The notes beneath the pieces were generated by a model. The model was given only the letters and a program-made list of their open reading frames with translations, was not told the origin of the DNA and made no database searches. A stretch of DNA of 64,000 nucleotides from Leucobacter sp. OH1287 (GTDB lineage Bacteria > Actinomycetota > Actinomycetes > Actinomycetales > Microbacteriaceae), in the NCBI RefSeq assembly GCF_003859945.1, contig NZ_RQYM01000007.1, positions 1 through 64,000 on the forward strand, in the 5' to 3' direction. A program made the translations under genes and the position numbers. This document shows positions 1-8,934 of this stretch, one piece after another (position 1 is the stretch's first letter; every line of letters begins with the position of its first letter).

Positions 1-60
1 TGACAATCAAGTGCACACTATTGAGTTCTCAAAGACCAGACACCACCCGTAACAACAAAC
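1..60 (-). promoter_or_regulatory. rRNA operon leader (antitermination-type element)
   Basis: Read on the minus strand this stretch contains GAGAACTCAATAGTGTGC, the element found in the leader just upstream of 16S rRNA genes in Micrococcales and related actinobacteria. The rRNA operon itself would lie to the left, outside the window. The A/T-rich and purine-skewed 60-220 stretch behind it fits the rest of a long rrn leader. The motif is seen directly; the identity of the downstream operon is inferred because no 16S sequence is visible. Confidence 0.75.
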
Positions 61-199
61 CCAAAAACAAGGCCCGCCGCACCCGAACAGTACTAGCACA
101 AACAACACAAAACCGTATCGCCTGCAAACAACCACTCTAACACAAACAACAGAGCGAAAGCAAACAAACAAACAATCGCATTGTTTAGAAAAGAAGAAT

Positions 200-231
200 A
201 ATATAGAGGGTTAAGAACTTGAAAAAACCAA
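200..231 (-). promoter_or_regulatory. candidate rRNA operon promoter
   Basis: On the minus strand TATATT (200-205) is a good -10 hexamer. A weak -35 region, TTGGTTTTTT, lies 16-20 bases upstream. It would fire leftward into the rrn leader at 1-200. The -35 spacing is not ideal, so the exact boundary is tentative. The small open frame overlapping it on the plus strand (219-458) looks non-coding. Confidence 0.45.
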
Positions 232-421
232 CCGGCCTTCATCTGGTCTTAAACCCCTGCCAGCACCCCGCTCCCCCGACCCGGTTTCCCGACCCGATCG
301 GCGCGCTGCCAACAGATGAAAACATTACACGAGTTCCAAAGCGTTACGCAAATCCCACACACCCACACGGCGTGTCGGATTCCACCGTTAGAAAGAAAAA
401 GCGCGGTCAGCGCATAAAACA

Positions 422-454
422 ACGGTGCCCGGTGAGATTTTCACCGAGCACCGT
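422..454 (-). terminator. terminator downstream of tyrS
   Basis: A stem of about 14 bp (ACGGTGC.CGGTGA against TCACCG.GCACCGT, one mismatch) closes a short loop. On the minus strand it is followed by TTGTTTTATG, a T-rich tract. It lies about 140 bases past the tyrS stop codon and would also insulate the rRNA promoter from read-through. Confidence 0.7.
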
Positions 455-511
455 CTGAATTTCCTGTTGGGCGTGTCACGGCCGCTACCAGCGTGATCCA
501 CCCGCTAAACA

Positions 512-571
512 GGGTGGGAACCGGGGTGGGAACCGGGGCGTGAGCCGGGGCGTGAGCCGGGGCGTGAGCCG
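512..571. repeat. 12-bp tandem repeat, five copies
   Basis: Five head-to-tail 12-mers fill the gap before tyrS: two of GGGTGGGAACCG and three of GGGCGTGAGCCG. The array abuts a GGATCC site at 581. No open frame or RNA signature covers it. It is the cleanest of several short tandem arrays in intergenic gaps of this window. Confidence 0.9.
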
Positions 572-596
572 CGGGTAACCGGATCCACCCGCGCAG

Positions 597-1910
597 CTAC
601 TGCGTGATGGTTAGCGCAGCCTTCTGCTTCTTACCGCGGCCAAGCACAAGCAGTGTGCGGTCAAAGGCAAACTCTGCGAGGGTTGTGTCCTCAGCGGAAA
701 CCCGCTCACCGTCAACGGAGGCCCCGCCCTGAGCGATTGTGCGACGCGCCTCAGACAGCGACCTAACCAGCCCGGTCTTAACGAGCGCCTCAGCAACGGT
801 TGTGTCGACGCTCACCTCAGCGCTCGGCAGCTCAGCGGTTGCCTGGCGCAGCACCTCCTCGGGCACGGATTTGTAGGATCCACCCCCGAACAGCGCCTTT
901 GCGGCAGCTTCAGCGGCCTGAGCCGCGGCGGGCCCGTGAACCAGCGCGGTAACCTCGAAGGCAAGGCGCTTCTGGGCGGCACGCAGGTGAGGCTCGCTCG
1001 CAACCTGGCGCTCGTACTCGGCGATCTCGTCGCGGGTTAGGAAGGTGAAAACCTTCAACCGCTCGGCCACATCGGCGTCCGCCTGGTTGAGCCAGAACTG
1101 GTAGAACGCGAACGGTGTGCACAGCTTAGGATCCAGCCAGATCGCGTTGCCCTCGCTCTTACCAAACTTGGTGCCATCAGAGTTCGCGATAATCGGGGTG
1201 CCGACCGCGTGCACGCTCTCACCGGTGACACGGCGGATCAGATCGGTTCCGGCCGTCAGATTGCCCCACTGGTCCTGCCCACCCGACTGCAGCGTGCAGC
1301 CGTGCTCCCGGAACAGCTGCAGGAAGTCGTACGCCTGCAGAATCTGGTAGCTGAACTCGGTGTAGCTGATGCCCTCATCGGAGGCGAGGCGCGCGGCAAC
1401 CGCCTCCTTCTTGATCATCGTGCCAACACGGAAGTGCTTACCAATATCGCGCAGGAAATCGAGCGCGCTGAGCGACTCGGTCCAGTCGAGGTTGTTAACC
1501 AGGCGGGCCGCGTTCTCCCCCTCGAAGCTCAGGTACTTAGACACCTGTGCCTGCAGGGCCGAAACCCACTCAGCCACGGTCTCTTTCGAGTTGAGGGTGC
1601 GCTCCGAGGTGGGGCGCGGATCCCCAATCAACCCGGTTGAGCCACCAACCAGCGCGAGCGGCTTGTGGCCCGCAAGCTGCAGTCGCCGCATAAACAGCAG
1701 CTGCACCAGGTGGCCAAGATGCAGGCTCGCAGCTGTCGGATCAAAACCACAGTAATAGGTGATGCTGCCTGAGAGCGCCCCTTTTAACAGCTCCGGGTTG
1801 GTGGAGGTTGAGATCAGCCCCCGCCAGGTCAGCTCATCAAACAGGGAGTCAAAGCTAGAATCATTGCTCTGCGCTGCGAGAATCTGCGCGCGTTCATCTA
1901 CTGTGGTCAT
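597..1910 (-). CDS. tyrS: tyrosine--tRNA ligase
   Basis: Cytoplasmic class I aminoacyl-tRNA synthetase that charges tRNA-Tyr with tyrosine at the cost of ATP. The 437-residue length is normal for the bacterial TyrRS family. The HIGH-type signature is HLGH at residues 64-67, the KMSKS-type loop is KFGKS at 248-252, and the tyrosine pocket region DQWGN is near 213-217. The last ~70 residues form an S4-like RNA-binding domain (AEALVKTGLVRSLSEARR). The ATG start follows a short 21-base gap after mshD, so the two may be co-transcribed. A location beside an rRNA operon fits a translation gene. Confidence 0.97.
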   Translation of the reverse strand: MTTVDERAQILAAQSNDSSFDSLFDELTWRGLISTSTNPELLKGALSGSITYYCGFDPTAASLHLGHLVQLLFMRRLQLAGHKPLALVGGSTGLIGDPRPTSERTLNSKETVAEWVSALQAQVSKYLSFEGENAARLVNNLDWTESLSALDFLRDIGKHFRVGTMIKKEAVAARLASDEGISYTEFSYQILQAYDFLQLFREHGCTLQSGGQDQWGNLTAGTDLIRRVTGESVHAVGTPIIANSDGTKFGKSEGNAIWLDPKLCTPFAFYQFWLNQADADVAERLKVFTFLTRDEIAEYERQVASEPHLRAAQKRLAFEVTALVHGPAAAQAAEAAAKALFGGGSYKSVPEEVLRQATAELPSAEVSVDTTVAEALVKTGLVRSLSEARRTIAQGGASVDGERVSAEDTTLAEFAFDRTLLVLGRGKKQKAALTITQ

Positions 1911-1931
1911 GCAACCTATCGTAGCTTAGCA

Positions 1932-2771
1932 TTACCCCGCGTACTGCGAATCGACGGCGGCTGTTTCAAATCCGAGCGAGCGGTAGAGGCTAACCGCGGC
2001 GGTGTTATCGCCGTCAACATACAGCTCCACCTCACGAAAACCCCTGGTCACAAGCTCATTCAGGCCAGCAAACATGAGCAGCTTCCCAAGCCCCTTGCCC
2101 GCGTAGTCGGGGCTGACTCCGAGCACATAAATCTCGGCGGTATCACCCGCGAGCTTCAGCCAGTTGTACCCAACCAGCTCACCCGCCGGGGTTTCAAGCA
2201 CGAGGAACGCGGATGGATCCGCCCACGGCTGCGCCAGCCTCGCCTCCAGGTCACGGGTTGTGAGGCTCCCCTGCTCCGGGTGACTCGCAAACACGCGGGC
2301 GTTGAGGCTCACCCAGGCCTCGCTGTCACGCTCCGGGTCTAAGGCGCGGATCCGCAACCCCGCCTGACGAAGTTTCGCGTTAATCTCCTCGGCGTCATAC
2401 TCACCGAGCGAGGCAAGCAGCCGGAACAGCGTTCTGGTTTTTGTCAGGCCCTGCTCGGCAGCGAGGGCGCGGGCGGCAGGTAGGTCGCCGTGCGCCCAAA
2501 CCACGAATCCCGCCGGATCACGCAGCTGCTGCAAGAATTCAGCGCCGTAACCGCGCCCGCGATACTCGGGCAGCACCGCGAACTCCCACTCGCTTCGGCC
2601 GTCAGCCAGCTGTTGCCCGAGCGCCAAAGCGACGGGGGTTTCGAGATCCGCAAACACGGCCCGCTGTTCTCTGCTGTCGAGGTTTAACAGCGTCGCCTCG
2701 TTAAACGGTGGGACGCCGTCGTGGGCTGTGACGGTTTCAGCAAACTCGGTAATCGCTGCGGTGGTTAACAC
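1932..2771 (-). CDS. mshD: mycothiol synthase
   Basis: Transfers acetyl from acetyl-CoA to Cys-GlcN-Ins, the last step of mycothiol synthesis, the main low-molecular-weight thiol of actinobacteria. The 279-residue protein shows two tandem GNAT folds. The N-terminal one contains LPEYRGRGYG (about residue 67) and the C-terminal one contains SPDYAGKGLGK with a late YRSLGF motif. The segment FASHPEQG near the start of the second domain is typical of MshD. The 5' end is only moderately certain. The gene precedes tyrS on the same strand. Cysteine for its substrate could come from cysE-cysK elsewhere in the window. Confidence 0.92.
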   Translation of the reverse strand: MLTTAAITEFAETVTAHDGVPPFNEATLLNLDSREQRAVFADLETPVALALGQQLADGRSEWEFAVLPEYRGRGYGAEFLQQLRDPAGFVVWAHGDLPAARALAAEQGLTKTRTLFRLLASLGEYDAEEINAKLRQAGLRIRALDPERDSEAWVSLNARVFASHPEQGSLTTRDLEARLAQPWADPSAFLVLETPAGELVGYNWLKLAGDTAEIYVLGVSPDYAGKGLGKLLMFAGLNELVTRGFREVELYVDGDNTAAVSLYRSLGFETAAVDSQYAG

Positions 2772-2792
2772 ACTAACTCCAATCAGGCGAGC

Positions 2793-2862
2793 GGGAGGTT
2801 AGACGGTGGTGTCGCGCCGGGCGGTTAATGGGTGGCGCGCCGCGGGTTAGGCGGTGCGCGCC
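2793..2862. repeat. degenerate ~23-bp tandem repeat, three copies
   Basis: Three degenerate units, at 2793-2818, 2819-2841 and 2842-2862, share a GGTTA core followed by a G/T-rich run and a CGCGCC end. They fill the apt-mshD gap and nothing else is recognisable there. Confidence 0.5.
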
Positions 2863-2892
2863 GCACTTTCGAGTAGGCACTGGGCGACGTAA

Positions 2893-3417
2893 CTATTCAA
2901 ACACGATGTGCAGGTCAAGACCTGAGAGCGCCTGCCTGCCGCCAAGCTCCGGCACCTCGCAGAGCACCGCAACCCCGACAACCTCACCGCCGATTGCCTC
3001 AATAACCTGTTTTGCGGCGAGCGCGGTGCCGCCGGTTGCGAGCACGTCGTCGATAATCAGCACGCGCGCGCCCGGCTGCACATCGGCCTGCACCTCAACG
3101 GTTGCGCTGCCGTATTCGAGATCGTAGCTGGCGCTCGCGGCGGGAGCCGGCAGCTTACCCGCTTTGCGAACAGAAACCGCGCCGCAGCCGCTGTGCACGG
3201 CGACGGCGCCCGCGAGGATGAAGCCCCTGGCCTCAATCCCCGCGACAACGTCGAAGCCTGGCGCGTCGCTGAAGCGATCCGCGATGTCGGTGGTGATTGC
3301 TTTCAGCGCTTGGCCGTCAGCTAAAACAGGGGCGAGGTCGCGAAACAGCACACCGGGTTCTGGATAGTCTGGAATCATCCGGGCAAGCTCAAGAGCCCTG
3401 TCTAAATCGCTTCTCAC
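2893..3417 (-). CDS. apt: adenine phosphoribosyltransferase
   Basis: Purine salvage enzyme converting adenine and PRPP to AMP and pyrophosphate in the cytoplasm. At 174 residues it has the usual length. The N-terminal MIPDYPEPGVLFRDL is the APT hood signature, and VLIIDDVLATGGTA (about residues 119-132) is the PRPP-binding loop. It is on the same strand as folD upstream and mshD downstream but is separated from each by 90-120 bases, so it need not share their promoter. Confidence 0.95.
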   Translation of the reverse strand: MRSDLDRALELARMIPDYPEPGVLFRDLAPVLADGQALKAITTDIADRFSDAPGFDVVAGIEARGFILAGAVAVHSGCGAVSVRKAGKLPAPAASASYDLEYGSATVEVQADVQPGARVLIIDDVLATGGTALAAKQVIEAIGGEVVGVAVLCEVPELGGRQALSGLDLHIVFE

Positions 3418-3503
3418 TCTTCTCCTTAATAGCCTGCGATCACGGTCGCGCGGCCGCGGCGGTGCAGCACGGCCCTGCCCCGTTAGCGGAGCCGAACAGC
3501 CTG

Positions 3504-4388
3504 CTATGCTGCAGCGCCGCGCTCCGCCATCTCAACCACGTTCTTTAACAGGAGTGCCCTGGTCATCGGACCCACACCGCCCGGGTTTGGCGAAACCCAG
3601 CCGGCAACCTCGCGCACCGCGTTGTCAACATCGCCAACAACCCGGGATTTGCCGGTTTCCGGATCCGTCTGCCGTGAAACACCCACGTCGAGCACAATCG
3701 CACCCGGTTTCACGTGATCCGCTTGAATAATGCCGGCGACGCCGGACGCGGCAACGATCACGTCCGCCTGCCGCAGCAGCTCGGAGAGATTCTTGGTGCC
3801 AGTGTGGGTGAGCGTCACGGTTGCGTTGTGGACGCGGCGGGTCAGCAGCGGGCCGATCGGCCGGCCGACTGTCACCCCGCGACCAACAACCACAACGTGC
3901 TTACCCGCCCAGTCAAGGCCAGCAAACTCGACGAGCTCAATAACCCCACGCGGTGTGCACGGCAGCGGCGTTGTAATCTCGCCGTTGACGTTCAAAACCA
4001 GTTTGCCAAGGTTGGTCGGGTGGAGCCCGTCCGCGTCCTTCGCCGGGTCGATCAGCTCCAGCACCCGGTCAGTGTCGAGGTGCGCGGGCAGCGGCAGCTG
4101 CACAATATAACCGGTGCAGTCCGGGTTGGCGTTAAGCTCCGCCAGCACCTCCTCCAGTTCCTGCTGGGTGACATCCTCCGGCAGGTCGCGGCGGATCGAA
4201 TCAATCCCCACCTCGGCACAGTCACGGTGCTTACCGGCAACGTACCACTGCGAGCCCGGGTCGCTGCCAACCAGAACCGTCGCAAGTCCGCAGCTGATGC
4301 CGCGTTCCTTCAGCGCAGAAACACGCTCGGACAGATCCGCCTTAATCGCGGCGGCGGCTTTGTTGCCGTCCAAGAGTTGTGCTGTCAC
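3504..4388 (-). CDS. folD: bifunctional methylenetetrahydrofolate dehydrogenase/cyclohydrolase
   Basis: Interconverts 5,10-methylene-THF, methenyl-THF and 10-formyl-THF using NADP. The 294 residues are typical. The substrate-binding lysine lies in [17 protein letters not shown] (Y and K near 48 and 52), QLPLP is at about 97-101, and the Rossmann motif [17 protein letters not shown] follows. It starts 61 bases after glyA on the same strand. The pair makes an obvious one-carbon operon: GlyA produces methylene-THF and FolD oxidises it. The riboswitch ahead of glyA would then govern both. Confidence 0.96.
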   Translation of the reverse strand: MTAQLLDGNKAAAAIKADLSERVSALKERGISCGLATVLVGSDPGSQWYVAGKHRDCAEVGIDSIRRDLPEDVTQQELEEVLAELNANPDCTGYIVQLPLPAHLDTDRVLELIDPAKDADGLHPTNLGKLVLNVNGEITTPLPCTPRGVIELVEFAGLDWAGKHVVVVGRGVTVGRPIGPLLTRRVHNATVTLTHTGTKNLSELLRQADVIVAASGVAGIIQADHVKPGAIVLDVGVSRQTDPETGKSRVVGDVDNAVREVAGWVSPNPGGVGPMTRALLLKNVVEMAERGAAA

Positions 4389-4449
4389 AGTTTTAACCCC
4401 CTAGCTGGCGCTCTCTACCACTCACTAACACTGTGTTTTGCACAGTGTT

Positions 4450-5727
4450 TTACCACTGCTCAAGGCCTGGGTAGAGTGGGTATTTAGCGGCGAGCGCAGC
4501 TGTCCGGCGGCGCTGCTCAGCGCGATCCGCACCCTGCAGAGTTTGTGCGATAACGTCAGCAACCTCTGCAAAATCCTCGTCGCCGAAACCGCGGGTTGCG
4601 AGCGCCGGGGTGCCGATGCGCAGACCACTTGTCACCATTGGTGGGCGTGGGTCGAAAGGCACAGCGTTACGGTTTACGGTGATGCCAACCTCGTGCAGCG
4701 CGTCCTCAGCCTGCTGGCCATCAAGCTCTGACTTGCGGAGGTCAGCGAGCACCAGGTGCACATCGGTGCCGCCGGTGAGCACATCAATTCCGGCCGCGCG
4801 TGCTGCGTCAGAGGTGAGTGCCTCAGCGACAAGCTTGGCACCGCGGATGGTGCGCTGCTGGCGGTCTGCGAACTCCTCAGTTGCAGCGAGTTTGAAAGCA
4901 ACGGCTTTACCGGCGATAACGTGCATCAGCGGGCCGCCCTGCTGGCCTGGGAAGACGTTGCTGTTGATCTTCTTGTGGATCTCAAGATCGTTGGTGAGAA
5001 TGAAGCCGGAGCGTGGTCCGCCAATGGTCTTGTGCACGGTTGAGCTAACAACGTGTGCGTGCGGAACCGGGCTCGGGTAGAGACCCGCAGCAACCAGACC
5101 TGCGAAGTGAGCCATGTCAACCCAGAGGGTTGCGCCAACCTCGTCAGCGATCTCACGGAACTTAGCGAAGTCGATTGTGCGCGGGTAAGCTGACCAGCCT
5201 GCGATCAGCACCTTTGGCTTGTTTTCGAGGGCGATGCGGCGCACCTCGTCCATGTCAAGCAGCATGGTCTCTGGGTTCACACCGTAGCTAACAACTTTGT
5301 AGAGCTTGCCAGAGAAGTTGAGTTTCATACCGTGGGTGAGGTGGCCGCCGTGTGACAGCTCAAGACCCATAATGGTGTCGCCCGGCTCAGCGATTGCGGC
5401 GAGCACAGCGGCGTTTGCGGAAGCACCGGAGTGTGGCTGCACGTTTGCGTACTTGGCGCCGAACAGTGACTTGGCGCGCTCGCGGGCGAGCTCCTCCGCA
5501 ACGTCAACGGCTTCACAACCGCCGTAGTAGCGGCGTCCCGGGTAGCCCTCAGCGTACTTGTTGGTGAGCACGCTGCCGACTGTCTCCAGCACCGCGCGCG
5601 GCACAAAGTTCTCGCTCGCGATCATCTCCAGAGTGTCTCGCTGCCGGGCTAGCTCGGCGGTGAGCACATCGGCGATCTCAGGATCGACTACGCTCAGTGG
5701 CTCGTTAAAGAATGACTGGTCTGACAT
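4450..5727 (-). CDS. glyA: serine hydroxymethyltransferase
   Basis: PLP enzyme that cleaves serine to glycine and loads the hydroxymethyl carbon onto THF as methylene-THF. It has 425 residues. The PLP lysine is K233 in [13 protein letters not shown], and the cofactor-binding aspartate and histidine are in [10 protein letters not shown] (202-211). The upstream leader on the same strand folds as a ZTP riboswitch. A good ribosome-binding sequence (GGAGGA) lies just before the ATG. Codon choice is strongly biased and the gene has no GGATCC site, as in other highly expressed genes here. Confidence 0.97.
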   Translation of the reverse strand: MSDQSFFNEPLSVVDPEIADVLTAELARQRDTLEMIASENFVPRAVLETVGSVLTNKYAEGYPGRRYYGGCEAVDVAEELARERAKSLFGAKYANVQPHSGASANAAVLAAIAEPGDTIMGLELSHGGHLTHGMKLNFSGKLYKVVSYGVNPETMLLDMDEVRRIALENKPKVLIAGWSAYPRTIDFAKFREIADEVGATLWVDMAHFAGLVAAGLYPSPVPHAHVVSSTVHKTIGGPRSGFILTNDLEIHKKINSNVFPGQQGGPLMHVIAGKAVAFKLAATEEFADRQQRTIRGAKLVAEALTSDAARAAGIDVLTGGTDVHLVLADLRKSELDGQQAEDALHEVGITVNRNAVPFDPRPPMVTSGLRIGTPALATRGFGDEDFAEVADVIAQTLQGADRAEQRRRTAALAAKYPLYPGLEQW

Positions 5728-5763
5728 AGATTCCTCCAGTAATTTTGGGTGATTTCAATTACA

Positions 5764-5856
5764 GCGACCCAGGCGAGCGGCCTTAGTTTGTGAAGTAAAC
5801 AAATACTTACGTTGTCGCTCCCCGATGGTCACCCATCTGCACGCCAGTCGCGACAC
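5764..5856 (-). ncRNA. ZTP riboswitch (pfl motif) controlling glyA
   Basis: On the minus strand the glyA leader reads GTCGCGACTGGCG, then GGGTGACCATCGGGGAGCG, a variable A/T-rich linker, and finally CCGCTCGCCTGGGTCG. These are the conserved blocks of the pfl/ZTP aptamer: the ACTGGCG half, the CCGGGGAGCG-like junction and the distal GCCTGGG pseudoknot partner. The RNA class binds ZTP/ZMP, which accumulates when 10-formyl-THF is short, and usually turns on glyA, folD, fhs or purH. A -10-like TAAACT lies just upstream near 5865. The decision hairpin is not clear, so transcriptional versus translational control is open. Confidence 0.9.
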
Positions 5857-5898
5857 TGTTCTAGTTTATCTCAGCATCTGCGAGTAACATAACCTGTT

Positions 5899-6759
5899 AT
5901 GCAAAAGTCTTGGGTGCTAACTCTAAAATGCGTTGACGGGCCTGGTATTGTGCACGCGGTGAGCGGTGCGCTGGTTGCCGCGGGCGGCAACATTGAGGAG
6001 AGCCAGCAGTTCGCCTCTCTCGACACCGGCAGCTTTTTTATGCGGATCGAGGTGACCGCCGTCGCTCAGCCGGAGACCTTCGAGGCTCGTTTTAAAGAGT
6101 GTCTGATGCCGGTTGTTAACCGCTACAGCATGCAGTGGAGCCTCACAGAGTCAGGCCACAAACTCCGCACCCTGCTGCTTGCCTCGAAAGCAACCCACTG
6201 TGTTAACGATCTGCTCTACCGGCAGCGGAACGAGCAGCTGCCAATCGACGTACCGCTGGTGCTGTCTAACCACACTGTTGCGAGCGATCTCGCGGCCTTC
6301 TACGGTGTGCCGTTTGAGCACATCCCGGTTGTTGATCAGGAGTCGAAGCAGCGCTTTGAGGATCGTATCCTCGAGGTGGTTGAGGAGCACGACATCGAGC
6401 TGGTTGTGCTCGCCCGCTACATGCAGATCCTCTCACCCGCGCTCTGCGAAAAACTCGCGGGTCGGGCAATCAACATCCACCACTCATTCCTTCCCGGCTT
6501 TAAGGGCGCTAACCCCTACCGGCAAGCGCACGCGCGCGGCGTTAAACTGATCGGCGCAACCGCCCACTTTGTGACAACCGACCTCGATGAAGGTCCCATT
6601 ATTGAGCAGGATGTTGTGCGGGTGGATCACGCTTCCTCCCCCGAGAAGCTGCAGCAGATCGGTCAGGACAGGGAGGCGCAAACCCTCCGGCGCGCGGTTG
6701 GCTGGTTCGCCGAAAACCGGGTGCTGTTGGACGGCAACCGCACCGTTATCTTCCAGTAG
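5899..6759 (+). CDS. purU: formyltetrahydrofolate deformylase
   Basis: Hydrolyses 10-formyl-THF to formate and THF, balancing the one-carbon pool. It has 286 residues. Residues 1-80 are an ACT regulatory domain (VDGPGIVHAVSGAL). Residues 85-286 form the formyltransferase-like catalytic domain with N192 and H194 in INIHHSFLPGFKG and D230 in TDLDEGPI, the expected catalytic triad. It is transcribed divergently from glyA-folD. The shared intergenic region holds the glyA riboswitch, so two opposing one-carbon functions sit back to back. Confidence 0.95.
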   Translation: MQKSWVLTLKCVDGPGIVHAVSGALVAAGGNIEESQQFASLDTGSFFMRIEVTAVAQPETFEARFKECLMPVVNRYSMQWSLTESGHKLRTLLLASKATHCVNDLLYRQRNEQLPIDVPLVLSNHTVASDLAAFYGVPFEHIPVVDQESKQRFEDRILEVVEEHDIELVVLARYMQILSPALCEKLAGRAINIHHSFLPGFKGANPYRQAHARGVKLIGATAHFVTTDLDEGPIIEQDVVRVDHASSPEKLQQIGQDREAQTLRRAVGWFAENRVLLDGNRTVIFQ

Positions 6760-6782
6760 CCTCCCCCGCTGGCAGACCGGGT

Positions 6783-7169
6783 ATGCTAGAAGGCATGGCA
6801 AACCGTAGACGCAGTATCGCAGTTTTGGCGCTGATTAGAAGCCTGGTTGAGCTGACCGTCGTGTCGGCGCTCACCGCCTGGGGTTTCCTCAGCTGGCAGC
6901 TTCCCCTGCCGGGCATCATTATCGGCTTTGTGACCTTCTTTGTCAGCGTGCTGGTGTGGGCGCTGTTCCTCTCCCCCAAACCGGTTCTCGCGGTTGACGG
7001 ATACGCACGCGGACTGGTGTCTTTGCTGTTTCTCGCGGCCGGCTGCGCGGCGATGCTGAAGCTCGGATTCCCGTGGTACGCGGTGCTACTGTTCACGCTG
7101 GTTGCCGCAACCCTCAACTACACTGAGCTGGTTTTGCGCACCAAACCGCAGGTTAAGCACGTGGGCTAG
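6783..7169 (+). CDS. DUF2568/YrdB-like small membrane protein
   Basis: A 128-residue protein (124 from the alternative ATG at 6795) with four hydrophobic segments, at about 17-35, 40-62, 75-95 and 98-115. The motif ALFLSPKPV after the second segment followed by a conserved arginine matches the DUF2568 (YrdB) family as I recall it. The function is unknown. It follows purU by 23 bases and may be co-transcribed. The start is uncertain: AGAAGG lies too close to the second ATG, and the first has no clear ribosome-binding site. Confidence 0.7.
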   Translation: MLEGMANRRRSIAVLALIRSLVELTVVSALTAWGFLSWQLPLPGIIIGFVTFFVSVLVWALFLSPKPVLAVDGYARGLVSLLFLAAGCAAMLKLGFPWYAVLLFTLVAATLNYTELVLRTKPQVKHVG

Positions 7170-7197
7170 GTTTTATGACGAATTGTGTCTCACGCGC

Positions 7198-7219
7198 TGT
7201 GAAACTCATGGAATTCACA
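7198..7219. promoter_or_regulatory. inverted repeat upstream of GNAT gene
   Basis: TGTGAA, ten bases, then TTCACA forms a perfect 6-bp-arm inverted repeat just ahead of a TATAGA-like -10 (about 7230) for the acetyltransferase gene. The shape and position fit a repressor operator. No specific regulator is identified. Confidence 0.35.
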
Positions 7220-7244
7220 CGGTAAAGCCTATAGAGTTTACGTT

Positions 7245-7712
7245 ATGACTGATCTGCGACTTGAAGAACTATCAGCGGCAACCATCGTCGCCGTTAACTC
7301 CCTGAGTTTGAAGCCTGGGCAGGAACAGTTCATTACGCCCGTATCCTACTCCGCGGCCCTCGCTGTGACACCGGCTGAAACCGCCTGGCAGCGCGTGATC
7401 CTGCGCGGAGACAAGGTTGTTGGGTTTATTCACGCCAACTTTGATCCGGAGGCGAGCCGTGAAGAGTTCCGGGCTGCGCTGTGGCGGATCAATGTTGACG
7501 CCGCCGAGCAGGGCACTGGTGTCGGCACCTTCGCGGTGCAGCAGCTGATCGCCGAGGCAAAATCGCGCGGTGTTACCGAGCTAACCGTGCTCTACGAACT
7601 CGGTGACGCAAGCCCTGAAGAGTTCTTCAACCACATGGGCTTTGTACCAACCGGCGAAACCGAGTACGGCGAGGTTATTGCAACCCACGTAATTAACGCA
7701 CAAAACGCCTAA
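7245..7712 (+). CDS. GNAT-family N-acetyltransferase
   Basis: A 155-residue single-domain acetyltransferase. The acetyl-CoA loop region is NVDAAEQGTGVGTFAVQQLIAEAK (about 86-109), a variant of the Q/RxxGxG/A motif, and the C-terminal FFNHMGFVPTGE matches the usual YxxxGF element. The substrate is unknown. The stop codon overlaps the next gene's ATG (TAATG), so it is translationally coupled to the downstream DMT-type exporter. That hints at modification and export of a common small molecule, which is inference only. Confidence 0.85.
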   Translation: MTDLRLEELSAATIVAVNSLSLKPGQEQFITPVSYSAALAVTPAETAWQRVILRGDKVVGFIHANFDPEASREEFRAALWRINVDAAEQGTGVGTFAVQQLIAEAKSRGVTELTVLYELGDASPEEFFNHMGFVPTGETEYGEVIATHVINAQNA

Positions 7713-8749
7713 TGGCAGCGGCTGCGGGGGCTGCTGCACAGGGGCACAGAGTCGGTAAGGGATCACTGCTGCTACTCAGCTCATCCGTGGGCTTCGGTGT
7801 GATGTTCTATCTCACACCGCTTTTGCACCCGATGCCCGCGGAAGCAATTCTGACGCTGCGGATCATCACCTGTATTCTGGCGCTCTATGTGCTTTTCGCG
7901 GTCACCAAACAGACAAAACTGGTGAGCGAAACCTGGCGGTTTATTCGCGAAAAACCGCTGCGCATTATCACCGTTATCTTCAGCGGTATGCTGCTTTCGC
8001 TGCAGCTGTGGATGTTCGCCTGGGGTCCGCTGCACGGCCGCGGCCTGCCGGTTGCACTAGGCTATTTTTTGATGCCGCTGGTGCTTGTGATTATCGGCAG
8101 GTTCCTCTATAAAGACAGAATGCAGTGGTGGCACTGGATCGCGGTGCTCTTCGCCGCAATCGGTGTCGGCTTTGAGGTTGTGCGGGTTGGCTCATTCTCG
8201 TGGGAGACGCTGGTTGTCGCGCTCGGCTACCCGCTCTACTTTGTTGTGCGGCGCGCCAACGGCACAGCCCACCTCGGCGGAATGATGTGGGAGCAGCTGG
8301 CGATGCTGCCCGCCGCACTGCTGCTAATCCCCTACTTCGCGTTCGCTGACCCGGTTATGGTCGCACGCCCAGAGCTGTGGATTTACGGGCTGCTCGTCTC
8401 CGTGTTTGGTTCGAGTGTGCTGGTGATCTGGATCCTGTCATCGAAGCTTCTGCCGATGTCAATCTTCGGCCTGCTCTCCTACTTCGAGCCGGTGTTCCTC
8501 GCCGCCGCCGCGTTCTTCTCCGGTGAGCTGCTAACCACCGCAGAGATACCGGTTTACGCGGCTGTGACGCTCGCGATTCTGGTGATCCTCACCGGTGGCA
8601 CGCTGACGGCACTGCGGCAGCGGCGAGCGGCGAAACAGCTGGTTGGTGGATCCGCTCAGGCACCGCGCAGCAAGGGACCCGCTGGCGACAGCGACTTCGA
8701 CTCGGTTGTGCCGGTTACCGGCAGTATCCCGATTATTCAGGAGCGCTGA
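7712..8749 (+). CDS. RarD/EamA-family drug-metabolite transporter
   Basis: A 345-residue inner-membrane protein of about ten helices, with two EamA-like halves as in RarD. The second half ends with a hydrophobic stretch before a polar tail of about 35 residues from residue 305. The tail contains VGGSAQAP, whose GSA is encoded by a GGATCCGC word. Family members export amino acids or other metabolites, but RarD itself has no settled substrate. It is coupled to the GNAT gene by a 1-base overlap. The extended soluble C-tail is less conserved and looks like filler. Confidence 0.85.
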   Translation: MAAAAGAAAQGHRVGKGSLLLLSSSVGFGVMFYLTPLLHPMPAEAILTLRIITCILALYVLFAVTKQTKLVSETWRFIREKPLRIITVIFSGMLLSLQLWMFAWGPLHGRGLPVALGYFLMPLVLVIIGRFLYKDRMQWWHWIAVLFAAIGVGFEVVRVGSFSWETLVVALGYPLYFVVRRANGTAHLGGMMWEQLAMLPAALLLIPYFAFADPVMVARPELWIYGLLVSVFGSSVLVIWILSSKLLPMSIFGLLSYFEPVFLAAAAFFSGELLTTAEIPVYAAVTLAILVILTGGTLTALRQRRAAKQLVGGSAQAPRSKGPAGDSDFDSVVPVTGSIPIIQER

Positions 8750-8857
8750 ACCAGCTGGGAAGCTGAACCGAAATAGGCCGCTGGGTCCCTGGATCCACCC
8801 ACTAAATCAGGAACGCCGAGCCCACCAGCTGCGGCGAGTTTGGCGGCCGCTTTAATT

Positions 8858-8886
8858 CTCTACAATCTGAGAATCAGCTGTATAAT
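8858..8886 (+). promoter_or_regulatory. candidate ppk2 promoter
   Basis: A consensus TATAAT -10 at 8881-8886 sits about 50 bases before the ppk2 ATG. The -35 region about 17 bases upstream (near 8858-8863) is poor. The rest of the 8750-8934 gap holds one GGATCC site and no other clear element. Confidence 0.45.
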
Positions 8887-8934
8887 TGATAGAAGTGGGG
8901 TATTTTACGAAATCCACTAGAAAACGAGGGTTAT

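Noticed and set aside
219-458. 79-codon plus-strand open frame near the rRNA leader
   Set aside because: It overlaps the rRNA promoter region and the tyrS terminator, lacks a ribosome-binding site, and its Pro/Lys/Arg composition looks like random GC-rich sequence.
3714-4487. 257-codon plus-strand frame opposite folD
   Set aside because: Antisense to a clearly conserved folD gene, with no family features of its own.
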